From NCBI GenBank assembly GCA_017961345.1, contig JAGCXP010000003.1, forward strand, positions 1 to 64,000: a DNA stretch of 64,000 bases, read 5' to 3'. Both the position numbers and the translations under genes were made by a program. Source of the stretch: Bacteroidales bacterium (lineage in GTDB: Bacteria; Bacteroidota; Bacteroidia; Bacteroidales; UBA932). Below the pieces are notes generated by a model. The model had not been told where the DNA came from. It ran no database searches and saw only the letters and a list, made by a program, of their open reading frames with translations. Positions 15,882 through 23,778 of the stretch are shown one piece after another (position 1 is the first letter of the stretch; each line of letters begins with the position of its first letter).

Positions 15882-18800
15882 TCAATAGATGTAGAAGGCG
15901 CAGCTGCTGGCGCGACGGGCTACTTCATTGTTCTTGATCCAGTAGTAAGAACCGGAACCGCAGCCGTAGGTAGGCCATTCGTTGTGAGGGTGGTTAACAA
16001 TGTTGTGCTTGTCACCCTTGCCGGAGACCCACATCTGGGAACCGCCGCCACCATCGAGGTTCATCGCCTTGTAGCAACCCAGTCCTTTCGCCAACTTGGC
16101 CAGCGTAGGGGTGGACATACCGATGGCGCGCTGCGAAGTGGTGCTGGAAGTCCAGCGGCCGTCCACGGTAATCTGAATGATGTACTCGCGGGATTTGGAA
16201 ATACCGATGACCGTACGGGGATGGGTATCGTCGAGGAATTCCTGCGAACCCTCTTCCGGCCTGGACTGGGTGATGCCTTTCCACACGAGGAGGGGTCCGG
16301 CGCAGCCCACCGTCGGCGCGCCGAGCATGGCAGCCTCGAAGTTACTGGCCACTTTCACGATGTTGATATTATTGCCGTCAACAGTGATGGCGCAGTCGCA
16401 AATATAGGCAGCGGCATCCCGGGCAGAACTCTTGACAAAGTCATTCACGCGGACAAACTGAGAAGTCATACAGCCGTTCGTACCTGCAACGGCGTTCAGG
16501 TAATTGCATTTTTCATCCAAATAATCCTTGTCAGCATGGGAATAATCGTGGAAGATGCCAAAATGGTTGGTACTGCTGAGTTTGGTCCTGATCACGTTGA
16601 TTTCCCGAACCTGGCCATCCCAGGTACCGTGGAAGTGGTAGTATTCCACACCGGTGCGGAGGGTATATTTCGTTCCGCCGAGGGCCACGAGATCGATGGT
16701 GGGCGTATCGCTCCAGCCAGAAGCCTCGGGATCCGGATCAGGATCGGAACCGCCGGGGATATCGTCACTCACCCAGCCATAGGTATCGTCGGGGGTGACA
16801 ACTGCGCTGGACGCCAGGTGCTTGCCCTGGTAGGCGTAGTAACGTTTGTAGTTCGTTGCGGAGGTATTACTATAACCGAATTTGGCCGCGTCACCATTGG
16901 TCATATTGCTTTCATAGGGGGAGGTTCCCGTGAGCACCTTGAGCGGCGTACCGGTTCCGCTTACGTTCGCATGGTCGAAACTGCTACTCGGTGACCAGAA
17001 AATGTTGGTATAGGTGATGCCGTACTTACGATAGTTGTTGGTCAGGGTGCAGTTGGGATGGGTGTAACCCACAACGGCGCCACCACTGTAGTCATCGCTG
17101 CTGCGCTGCTTGATACGATCGTTCCAGGCGACACAGTTGGAGACCGTTACGTCAGCCGATTGCAGGAGACCCACAATACCACCGGAAGCACCGTAGCCGT
17201 AGCCGACGTTGATATCAGAAGAAGAGAAGCAGTGATCCAGCACGGCCGCGCTGCCGGAAACGAAGTGACCGACGATACCACCGACCCCTGTCTGGCCTTC
17301 CATATAGCAGGAAGAGTAACTGTCCCGGATTTGAAGGGTCGTACCGGTAACAGCACCGACCAAGCCGCCGACGCAGTTTTTGTTCCTTCCGCCACGGCCC
17401 AGATCGCCGGTCGTGTGGCATTTTTTGACTACATGTCCAGAGGTTGCCATACCGCCTATCAGACCACCTACACCGGAGGTATTGATGTTGCCCGATCCGC
17501 AACCTTTGAGGTTGATGCGCTCGACAGAGCTGTTGATCACCGTACAGCCGCAGTTGCTGGCGAGATAAGCGATCATACCGCCCGCATAGCCCACTTCTGC
17601 GCTCGTTTGAATTTCCGTGTTGATGACATGGCAATTGGTGACTTCGCTACATTTGCCGACCCGGCCGAGCATACCGCCCACGGCAGCATTGCCACCCGCG
17701 GTGGTCACGCTGGAGTTGCGAACGGTAATCCCTTCAAAATCGGCCTGATGGCCCTGACTGCCGGCATAGCCCGCCACCACGGCGCAGTTATGGTTGTTCG
17801 TAGTACCTGTGCCAACGATGGTCGCACCGTCAAAGACGACATTGCTTACCTTGCCCCAAAGGTATCCGATAAAACTGGGATTATCCGAAACATTGTCGAC
17901 GGTCAGGTTGGAAATCTCGTGGCCGCCGCCGTCGAAAAATATCTGCCGGTGATTATCATATCCGGGACTAAGCGGCTCCCAGTGGGCAATCGGCGTAAGG
18001 TCCACGTCGTCCACCATCTTGAAATACCTGATCGAAGCATCTGTAATCAAGCTGTGCATCGCATCCATCTGGTGGCAGTCACCAATCAGGTAAGGATTGG
18101 ATTCGGTACCGATGTTCGTGTTATCATAGTTCGCATAGCTGGCGATATTCGGGCAGTCAATCTTGATGGTGTTGCACCGACTGGCGATAAATTGATCGGA
18201 GGTCGTTTGCTTGCGGTAGGCTGTATATTTGTCGTAGTCGTTGTTAGAGACCTGGAACTGGTACACAAACCCCGTATTAGCGGGAATATCGACGGTTCCG
18301 GCCGGAAGGGTCGCATAGATGGTGACGATCTTATCGCTCGCACCCGGGTTGTTAATGGCGACGGAAAGTTCATTGCCACCGTCGAAAATGGCGGAGGAGG
18401 ACTTCACGATGACCTTCCGGACGCTGCTGGCAATGCTCTGGGAAGGCAGCTGCGCACAAATGCGGAGCACGGAGGAGCAGGCATAACCACCATTACCGTG
18501 AGCATAGGCCCAGTTACTGGAGAAGGTGACAGCCTCATAGGTATTGACGCCGTTCAGGGCGACTGCATATCCGAGGTGGGACGTGCTGCCGTTGGAGTCC
18601 TGGGTCTGGCTGGTAAAGCCGCCGGGCAGGTTGCTCGTCAGGATGATGTTATAAGCCGTCGAGCTGGAGAGGGCGGAAACGCCGCCCAGAGCCGTAAAGA
18701 CAGCGGTTTTTGTACCCGCACCGGAGGTGTAGGTAAAGACGGCCTCCTTGTCCGGATCGTTTACGTCGCGCACGGTAATAACATCGGTGGCTTCCCACTT

Positions 18801-19025
18801 GAGCACCAATTTGCTGGTTGCAGACGAGTTATAAGGAGTCAAGGAGACTTTGGACCCCTCTTCATCATCGGGGTTGGCAATCGAAATTCCCTCGTCGGGA
18901 ATGGTGACCGTAATGGATACAGGGTCTCCTCCCTCCGAAAATTTCATCTCCTCTTTAAGAGTACAGGCGGCAACAACGCCGGTCAGAGAAATGGCTGCAA
19001 GCAGCAGCAAGTTATTAGTTTTCAT
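15882..19025 (-). CDS. Fimbrillin-like, GLUG-repeat and phosphodiester glycosidase lipoprotein (1047 aa)
   Basis: A three-part surface lipoprotein. The signal peptide ends VAAC (Cys 21). Residues about 30-300 are fimbrillin-like. Residues about 310-700 are a GLUG-repeat solenoid (GGMLGRVGKCSEVTNC, GGLIGGMATSG, GGIVGHFVSGS). After a Pro/Asp linker (GGSDPDPDPEASG) comes an NAGPA-type domain with CAGPLLVW, HPRTVIG, ITVDGRW and MNLDGGGGSQMW. The N-terminal two thirds resemble the 824-aa protein and the C-terminus resembles the 419-aa glycosidase, so this is the fused form of two proteins made separately elsewhere in the island. The start at 19025 is chosen because longer starts run through promoter E. 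Confidence 0.87.
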   Translation of the reverse strand: MKTNNLLLLAAISLTGVVAACTLKEEMKFSEGGDPVSITVTIPDEGISIANPDDEEGSKVSLTPYNSSATSKLVLKWEATDVITVRDVNDPDKEAVFTYTSGAGTKTAVFTALGGVSALSSSTAYNIILTSNLPGGFTSQTQDSNGSTSHLGYAVALNGVNTYEAVTFSSNWAYAHGNGGYACSSVLRICAQLPSQSIASSVRKVIVKSSSAIFDGGNELSVAINNPGASDKIVTIYATLPAGTVDIPANTGFVYQFQVSNNDYDKYTAYRKQTTSDQFIASRCNTIKIDCPNIASYANYDNTNIGTESNPYLIGDCHQMDAMHSLITDASIRYFKMVDDVDLTPIAHWEPLSPGYDNHRQIFFDGGGHEISNLTVDNVSDNPSFIGYLWGKVSNVVFDGATIVGTGTTNNHNCAVVAGYAGSQGHQADFEGITVRNSSVTTAGGNAAVGGMLGRVGKCSEVTNCHVINTEIQTSAEVGYAGGMIAYLASNCGCTVINSSVERINLKGCGSGNINTSGVGGLIGGMATSGHVVKKCHTTGDLGRGGRNKNCVGGLVGAVTGTTLQIRDSYSSCYMEGQTGVGGIVGHFVSGSAAVLDHCFSSSDINVGYGYGASGGIVGLLQSADVTVSNCVAWNDRIKQRSSDDYSGGAVVGYTHPNCTLTNNYRKYGITYTNIFWSPSSSFDHANVSGTGTPLKVLTGTSPYESNMTNGDAAKFGYSNTSATNYKRYYAYQGKHLASSAVVTPDDTYGWVSDDIPGGSDPDPDPEASGWSDTPTIDLVALGGTKYTLRTGVEYYHFHGTWDGQVREINVIRTKLSSTNHFGIFHDYSHADKDYLDEKCNYLNAVAGTNGCMTSQFVRVNDFVKSSARDAAAYICDCAITVDGNNINIVKVASNFEAAMLGAPTVGCAGPLLVWKGITQSRPEEGSQEFLDDTHPRTVIGISKSREYIIQITVDGRWTSSTTSQRAIGMSTPTLAKLAKGLGCYKAMNLDGGGGSQMWVSGKGDKHNIVNHPHNEWPTYGCGSGSYYWIKNNEVARRASSCAFYIY

Positions 19026-19043
19026 GAACTGAATAATTAGGCA

Positions 19044-19086
19044 GTTTTCACCTAATAGTAAGCAAAGCCGGGCTGTACGCACAAAA
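19044..19086 (-). promoter_or_regulatory. ECF-type promoter E (GLUG/glycosidase-phosphatase operon)
   Basis: On the minus strand: TTTTGTGCGT, 13 nt, GCTTACTATTAGGTGAAAA. GTGCGT is at 19082-19077 and GCTTACT at 19063-19057, about 30 bp before the ATG at 19025 and right after the glpK stop. Confidence 0.75.
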
Positions 19087-19091
19087 CAAAT

Positions 19092-20579
19092 TTAATGTGT
19101 TATGACCGTCCTTCGGATGGCATCTGCCCAACCCTCCTTCAGGGCTGCGACCGTTTCTGCGGACGTCTTCGGCGAAAAGACTTTCTCCGCTTTCCACTGG
19201 CGTTTGACCTCGTCAAGGTCTTTCCAGAACCCGACGGCCAGGCCGGCGAGGTAGCATGCGCCGAGCGCGGTGGTCTCGGTCACCTCGGGACGGATGACCT
19301 GCGCACCGAGAATGTCGGCCTGGAACTGCATCAGGAGGTTGTTGCGGGAGGCCCCGCCGTCCACTTTCAATTCCGGAAGCCGCACCCCCGAATCCGCAGC
19401 CATGGCCCCCACGATATCCATCGTCTGGAAGGCGATGCCCTCGAGCGCCGCCCGGGCAATATGCGCGGCCGAGGTGCCCCGGGTAATGCCGTAGATACAG
19501 CCTTTGGCGTACGGGTCCCAGTAAGGCGCGCCCATGCCGGTCAGGGCCGGCACGAAATAAACGCCGCCGTTGTCGGAAACCTGGCCGGCCAGCGCCTCGA
19601 TTTCAGAGGAAGATTTTATGATGCCCAGGCCGTCGCGCAGCCACTGGACCACGCTGCCGCCCACGAAAATGCTGCCCTCGATGGCGTAGTTAACAGTCTC
19701 GCCAATCTTCCAAGCGACGGTGGTCAGCAGATTGTTCCGGCTGAAGATGGGTTTCTCTCCCGTATTCATCAAAAGAAAACAGCCCGTCCCGTAAGTGTTC
19801 TTTACGCTTCCCGGCGCGGTACACATCTGTCCGAAGAGGGCGGCCTGCTGGTCTCCCGCAATGCCCGCAATGGGCACTTCGTGCGCGAAGAGCGTGGTTT
19901 TGGTCATTCCGTACACCTCGCTGGAGGATTGGACCGCCGGCATCATGGAGGCGGGGATGCCGAAAAGTTCCAGCAACTCCTCGTCCCAGGTGAGGTTGTG
20001 GATATTGAAAAGCATCGTGCGGGAGGCGTTGCTCACGTCGGTCACGTGCACCCCGCCCCGTGTCAGATTCCAGACCAGCCAGCTGTCCACCGTCCCGAAA
20101 CGGAGTTCGCCCCGCCGGGCTTTCTCGCGCGCGCCCGGGACATTATTAAGTATCCAACGGATCTTCGTGGCCGAGAAATACGCGTCGATCATCAGGCCCG
20201 TCTTCTGACGGATGCGCTCCGTAAGTCCCTGCGCCTTAAGCTGATCGCAATACCCGCTCGTGCGCCGGTCCTGTCAGACAATGGCGTTGTAAACCGGCTC
20301 GCCGGTGGCCGCATCCCAGACAAGGGTGGTTTCGCGCTGGTTGGTGATACCGATGCCGGCGAGGTCCAGACCGTTGATCCCGATTTTGGCAATGGCTTCC
20401 GCAATGACGGCCGCCTCGCTGGACCAAATCTCCTTCGGGTCGTGTTCCACCCACCCCGGACGGGGAAAGTGCTGGGTAAATTCCTTCTGCGCGACAGAGC
20501 GAATCTGCCCGCCGCGGTCGAAAACGATGGCCCGCGAAGAACTGGTTCCCTGATCCAGGGCAAGGATGAAATCTTTCAT
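19092..20579 (-). pseudogene. glpK: Glycerol kinase gene interrupted by an in-frame TGA at a Trp codon
   Basis: The reading frame from 20579 to 19092 encodes a 495-residue glycerol kinase (ATP + glycerol to glycerol-3-phosphate), normal for the family, except for one TGA at 20276-20274. Before it stand [18 protein letters not shown] and [11 protein letters not shown]. After it the same frame continues [13 protein letters not shown], then [12 protein letters not shown] and [17 protein letters not shown]. GlpK proteins have Trp in YNAIVWQDRRT, so TGG to TGA is the simplest reading. Neighbouring genes (rnhB, dxr) use TGA as a true stop, so the code is standard. It is either a recent nonsense mutation or a base error. 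An internal start at 20192 would give a 366-aa fragment without the N-terminal ATP-binding motif. Confidence 0.85.
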
Positions 20580-20637
20580 TGCGCGCTGCTGGTTGAACGG
20601 TTATTAATATGTCGGTACTAAGTTAGGAAAAAAAGTG

Positions 20638-20645
20638 TAACTTTG
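20638..20645 (+). promoter_or_regulatory. -7 box of purC
   Basis: TAACTTTG matches TAnnTTTG and lies 28 bp before the purC ATG. It supports the start at 20674 over an in-frame ATG at 20650. No clear -33 box is visible. Confidence 0.5.
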
Positions 20646-20673
20646 CGACTTGAAAAATCAAAAATTCACCGCT

Positions 20674-21615
20674 ATGAAAGCCATTCGTTCGACAGATTTC
20701 CATTTCCCCGGCCAGAAGGCCAAATACACCGGTAAAGTCCGGGACGTGTACAGCATCGGAGACGATTATCTCGTGATGGTCGCGACCGACCGCATTTCCG
20801 CCTTCGACGTCGTGTTGCCCGAGGGTATTCCCTACAAGGGCCAGGTGCTCAACCAGATTGCCGCCAAGTTCCTGGATGCGACGACCGACATCCTGCCCAA
20901 CTGGAAAATCGCCGAAGTCGATCCGATGGCCACCATCGGATGGCGCTGCGAACCCTTCAAGGTGGAGATGGTCATCCGCGGCTACCTGACGGGCCACGCC
21001 TGGCGCGAGTACAAGAGCGGCAAGCGCAGCCTCTGCGGCGTCACGCTCCCCGAGGGCATGGTGGAGAACCAGCGTTTCCCCGAGCCCATCATCACCCCGA
21101 CGACCAAGGCCGCCGAAGGCCACGATGAGGACATTTCCAAGGAGGAAATCATCGCCCAGGGCATCGTCTCCCGCGAGGATTACGAGCAACTTGAAAAATA
21201 CACCCGCGCCCTCTTTGCCCGCGGTACCGAAATAGCTGCCGGCAAGGGACTGATCCTGGTGGACACCAAATACGAGTTCGGCAAGCGCGACGGAAAGATC
21301 ATCCTGATGGACGAGATTCACACGCCCGACTCTTCCCGCTACTTCTACGCCGAGGGCTACGAGGAGCGTCTTTCCAAGGGCGAGCATCAGAAACAGCTCT
21401 CCAAGGAATTTGTGCGCGAGTGGCTGATGGCGAACGGTTTCCAGGGCAAGGAAGGCCAGAAGGTGCCCGAAATGACGCCCGCGGTGGTCTCCGGTATCAC
21501 GGAGCGCTACATTGAGCTCTACGAACACATCACGGGCGAGAAATTCGTTCCCGCTCCCGAAGCGGATGTCACGGGACGCATTGAAAAGAACATTCTGGAT
21601 TTCCTGAAAAAGTAA
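20674..21615 (+). CDS. purC: Phosphoribosylaminoimidazole-succinocarboxamide synthase
   Basis: SAICAR synthase joins CAIR and aspartate using ATP in de novo purine synthesis. The product of 313 residues is the longer, eukaryote-like form common in Bacteroidota. Visible motifs are [27 protein letters not shown], the signature [28 protein letters not shown], and [12 protein letters not shown]. The start MKAIRST is chosen over an upstream ATG eight codons earlier because of the promoter position. purB follows after 5 bp on the same strand, so two purine steps are co-transcribed. Confidence 0.95.
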   Translation: MKAIRSTDFHFPGQKAKYTGKVRDVYSIGDDYLVMVATDRISAFDVVLPEGIPYKGQVLNQIAAKFLDATTDILPNWKIAEVDPMATIGWRCEPFKVEMVIRGYLTGHAWREYKSGKRSLCGVTLPEGMVENQRFPEPIITPTTKAAEGHDEDISKEEIIAQGIVSREDYEQLEKYTRALFARGTEIAAGKGLILVDTKYEFGKRDGKIILMDEIHTPDSSRYFYAEGYEERLSKGEHQKQLSKEFVREWLMANGFQGKEGQKVPEMTPAVVSGITERYIELYEHITGEKFVPAPEADVTGRIEKNILDFLKK

Positions 21616-21620
21616 ACATT

Positions 21621-22916
21621 ATGATTGAGCGCTATTCCCGCAAGGTAATGCGGGACATCTGGACCGAAGAAAACAAATTCAACGCCTACCTCGAGGTGGA
21701 GACCCTCTCCTGCGAAGCCTGGAGCAAACTGGGTGTCATTCCCGAAGAGGACGTAAAGAAAATCCGCGAAAAGGCGAGCTTCAAGGTGGACCGCATCCGC
21801 GAGATCGAGGAGCAGACCCGTCACGATGTGGTCGCGTTCACCCGCGCCGTCAGCGAAAGCCTCGGCGAAGAACGCAAATGGGTACACTACGGACTGACTT
21901 CCACCGATGTGGTAGACACGGCGAACGGCTACCTGCTCAAACAAGCGGACGCCATTCTGCTCAAGGATATGGAAGAATTCCTCGAGGTGCTGAAAAAGCG
22001 CGCGCTCGAATTCAAGGACACCCCCTGCATCGGCCGTACGCACGGCATTCACGCCGACATCACTTCCTTCGGTCTGAAATGGGCCCTCTGGTATGAGGAA
22101 ATGAAACGCAACATCGAGCGCTTCAAATTCGCTTCCGCCAGGGTTGAAGCCGGCAAGATGAGCGGCGCCGTGGGCAACTTCGCCAACATTCCGCCTTTCA
22201 TCCAGGACTATGTCTGCGACAAACTCGGCATCGCTTCCGCCGACATTTCCACCCAGGTGCTGCAGCGTGACCGCCACGCGTTCTACCTCGCCTCCCTCGC
22301 CGTGACCGCCTCCACCCTGGAGCAGATGGCCTTCGAGGTCCGCAACCTCCAGCGCACCGAGGTGCGTGAGGCCGAAGAGGCGTTCCGCAAGGGGCAGAAA
22401 GGCTCCTCCGCCATGCCGCACAAGCGCAACCCCATTTCCAGCGAGAATATCTGCGGCTGCGCCCGTGTGATGCGCGGTTATATGACCGCCTCCTGCGAGA
22501 ACGTGGCCCTCTGGCACGAGCGCGACATTTCCCACTCCAGCACCGAGCGCATCATCCTGCCGGACGCGACGGAGCTGCTTGATTACATGCTCTGCCGTTT
22601 CAAAGGCATTCTGGAAAACCTTACCGTCTATCCCGAGACGATGCTCAAGAACATTTATCGCACCAACGGCGTCATCTTCGCCCAGCGTGTGATGAACGCC
22701 CTCATCGGCAAGGGACTCGCTCGCGAGGAAGCCTACGACACCGTCCAGCCTATCGCCATGAAAGCCTGGAGCGAAGGTCTCGACTACAAGAGTCTTCTGC
22801 AGGAAAGCGAGAAGGTGATGGGACTGCTCTCCCAGGAAGAACTTGACGGCTGCTTCACCCTGGAATACTACTTCAAGAACGTAGAATACATCTACAAACG
22901 CGTCGGGATTCTCTAA
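21621..22916 (+). CDS. purB: Adenylosuccinate lyase
   Basis: This enzyme removes fumarate from SAICAR, the product of the preceding PurC step, and from adenylosuccinate. The 431-residue protein shows [46 protein letters not shown], the catalytic-His region [14 protein letters not shown], and the superfamily signature [16 protein letters not shown] with the catalytic Ser. The stop codon lies inside a hairpin that may act as a terminator. The next gene, a HigA-like antitoxin, is convergent at a distance of 15 bp. Confidence 0.96.
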   Translation: MIERYSRKVMRDIWTEENKFNAYLEVETLSCEAWSKLGVIPEEDVKKIREKASFKVDRIREIEEQTRHDVVAFTRAVSESLGEERKWVHYGLTSTDVVDTANGYLLKQADAILLKDMEEFLEVLKKRALEFKDTPCIGRTHGIHADITSFGLKWALWYEEMKRNIERFKFASARVEAGKMSGAVGNFANIPPFIQDYVCDKLGIASADISTQVLQRDRHAFYLASLAVTASTLEQMAFEVRNLQRTEVREAEEAFRKGQKGSSAMPHKRNPISSENICGCARVMRGYMTASCENVALWHERDISHSSTERIILPDATELLDYMLCRFKGILENLTVYPETMLKNIYRTNGVIFAQRVMNALIGKGLAREEAYDTVQPIAMKAWSEGLDYKSLLQESEKVMGLLSQEELDGCFTLEYYFKNVEYIYKRVGIL

Positions 22917-22933
22917 ATCCCGCTTGGCGTTTT
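22897..22933 (+). terminator. Possible terminator of purB
   Basis: Two stacked stems, AACGC (22897-22901) with GCGTT (22927-22931) and CGGGATT (22904-22910) with AATCCCG (22916-22922), are followed by a short T run. The structure includes the purB stop codon and reaches the 3' end of the antitoxin gene. Confidence 0.4.
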
Positions 22934-22970
22934 AGACCTGTTCAATCCCCGCCGCCGCGCATTGGGCGCG
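22932..22970 (-). repeat. 39-bp near-copy of the asnA 3' end (inverted relative to asnA)
   Basis: Read on the minus strand, these 39 bp match 30646-30684 with two mismatches, the first 31 bp without any. The two copies are in inverted orientation, about 7.7 kb apart. In both places the repeat is read in the same frame and supplies the last twelve codons and TAA. Confidence 0.85.
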
Positions 22971-23270
22971 TTTGGCGAGGATTACCTGTAGTCCAAGTGC
23001 ACCGACAATCCGGTAGAAAGTGCTTACGCTCGGGGTCATCGTCCCGTGCTCAATTTTGGATATATAACTCTTCGTCGAACCAATTCGGGAGGCTAATTCC
23101 GCCTGCGTGATTTTTTCTTCTTTCCTCGCATCCCGAAGAATCTGCCCAGAATAGAATGCATATGCGCGTTCTTCTGCGATTGCTCGTTCTGGTGTCCCCG
23201 GTGCTCCGAATTCCGCATCAAGAACCGCATCATAGTCTCTTATTTGAAAATCATTTACGTGTTGTTTCAT
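22932..23270 (-). CDS. HigA-like antitoxin (XRE helix-turn-helix)
   Basis: A 112-residue antitoxin with a Cro/CI-type helix-turn-helix (ITQAELASRIGSTKSYISKI, then EHGTMTPSVSTFYRI) at about residues 54-93. The gene starts 20 bp inside the toxin gene, as in HigBA modules where the toxin comes first. Oddly, the last twelve residues (RAQCAAAGIEQV) differ by one residue from the end of the AsnA protein encoded at 29647-30684. The DNA of both 3' ends matches at 37 of 39 positions, stop included. HigA proteins do not normally carry this tail. It should neutralise HigB and repress its own promoter. Confidence 0.88.
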   Translation of the reverse strand: MKQHVNDFQIRDYDAVLDAEFGAPGTPERAIAEERAYAFYSGQILRDARKEEKITQAELASRIGSTKSYISKIEHGTMTPSVSTFYRIVGALGLQVILAKRAQCAAAGIEQV

Positions 23271-23580
23271 AATATTCTTTCATTATCTGTTTTGCTCTGA
23301 TAATCTCTTTTCTGGGTGTCTTTTGAGATTTCTTCTGGAATCCATTGAATAGAACAATTACATTACCTCTGTCGAAGATAAAGAACGTCCGAAAAATTTT
23401 ACTTTCAAATTCTGTCCGTAATTCATAGAGTCCATTTTCTATATGCTTGACAAATTTCGCAGGCAACCGATTTTCTGTTTTTAACAAGAGGAGTCCATAA
23501 TTAATCTTCCTCCTTTCATCTTCGGTTAGAGTGTCCATGAATGTTTCAAAATAACCGCCGAAAGTGCAAATTTTACGCAT
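23251..23580 (-). CDS. HigB-like toxin (RelE/Gp49 family)
   Basis: A predicted ribosome-dependent mRNA interferase of 109 residues. It fits the phage-derived Gp49/HigB family: a short alpha-beta fold with NGLYELRTEFESKIFRTFFI, GNVIVLFNGFQKKSQKTPRK and the closing helix EIIRAKQIMKEYYE. The start MRKICTF at 23580 is chosen because a well-spaced promoter (23586-23616) lies just before it; a longer frame up to 23661 would pass through that promoter. The gene precedes and overlaps the antitoxin gene. The base composition is visibly AT-richer than the surrounding purine and sec genes, consistent with acquisition. Confidence 0.85.
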   Translation of the reverse strand: MRKICTFGGYFETFMDTLTEDERRKINYGLLLLKTENRLPAKFVKHIENGLYELRTEFESKIFRTFFIFDRGNVIVLFNGFQKKSQKTPRKEIIRAKQIMKEYYETTRK

Positions 23581-23585
23581 CGCCA

Positions 23586-23616
23586 CAAAGGTATTAAAAG
23601 TTTCTTTATCCTGCAA
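23586..23616 (-). promoter_or_regulatory. Promoter of the higBA pair
   Basis: On the minus strand TTG (23616-23614), 20 nt, TACCTTTG (23593-23586), a good match to the Bacteroides -33/-7 promoter. The box ends five bases before the HigB ATG, so the transcript would be nearly leaderless. Confidence 0.6.
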
Positions 23617-23724
23617 CTTTTTGTTGTTGTGTTCTTCGGCAAAAATAAGACTTCTTCTCACAAAAAAAGTTCAAAAAAAGAAAATCTTTTTCGCGTTGTG
23701 AATTTGTAAATTTTGTTCAATCAA

Positions 23725-23756
23725 ACAAAAAGCCCCGGCGTACGGACGTCGGGGCT
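23725..23756 (-). terminator. Terminator of secDF
   Basis: A 10-bp stem (AGCCCCGACG 23756-23747, CGCCGGGGCT 23740-23731; one pair is A-C) and a 6-nt loop are followed by TTTTTGTTTG on the minus strand, 22 bp after the secDF stop. Confidence 0.85.
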
Positions 23757-23778
23757 TATCGTATAAAGGTGTTGGATT

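Noticed and set aside
20274..20276. TGA in glpK read as Trp or selenocysteine
   Set aside because: TGA is the true stop of rnhB, dxr and other genes here, and there is no SECIS-like reason or catalytic Cys/Sec position. The residue is a plain Trp in GlpK proteins.
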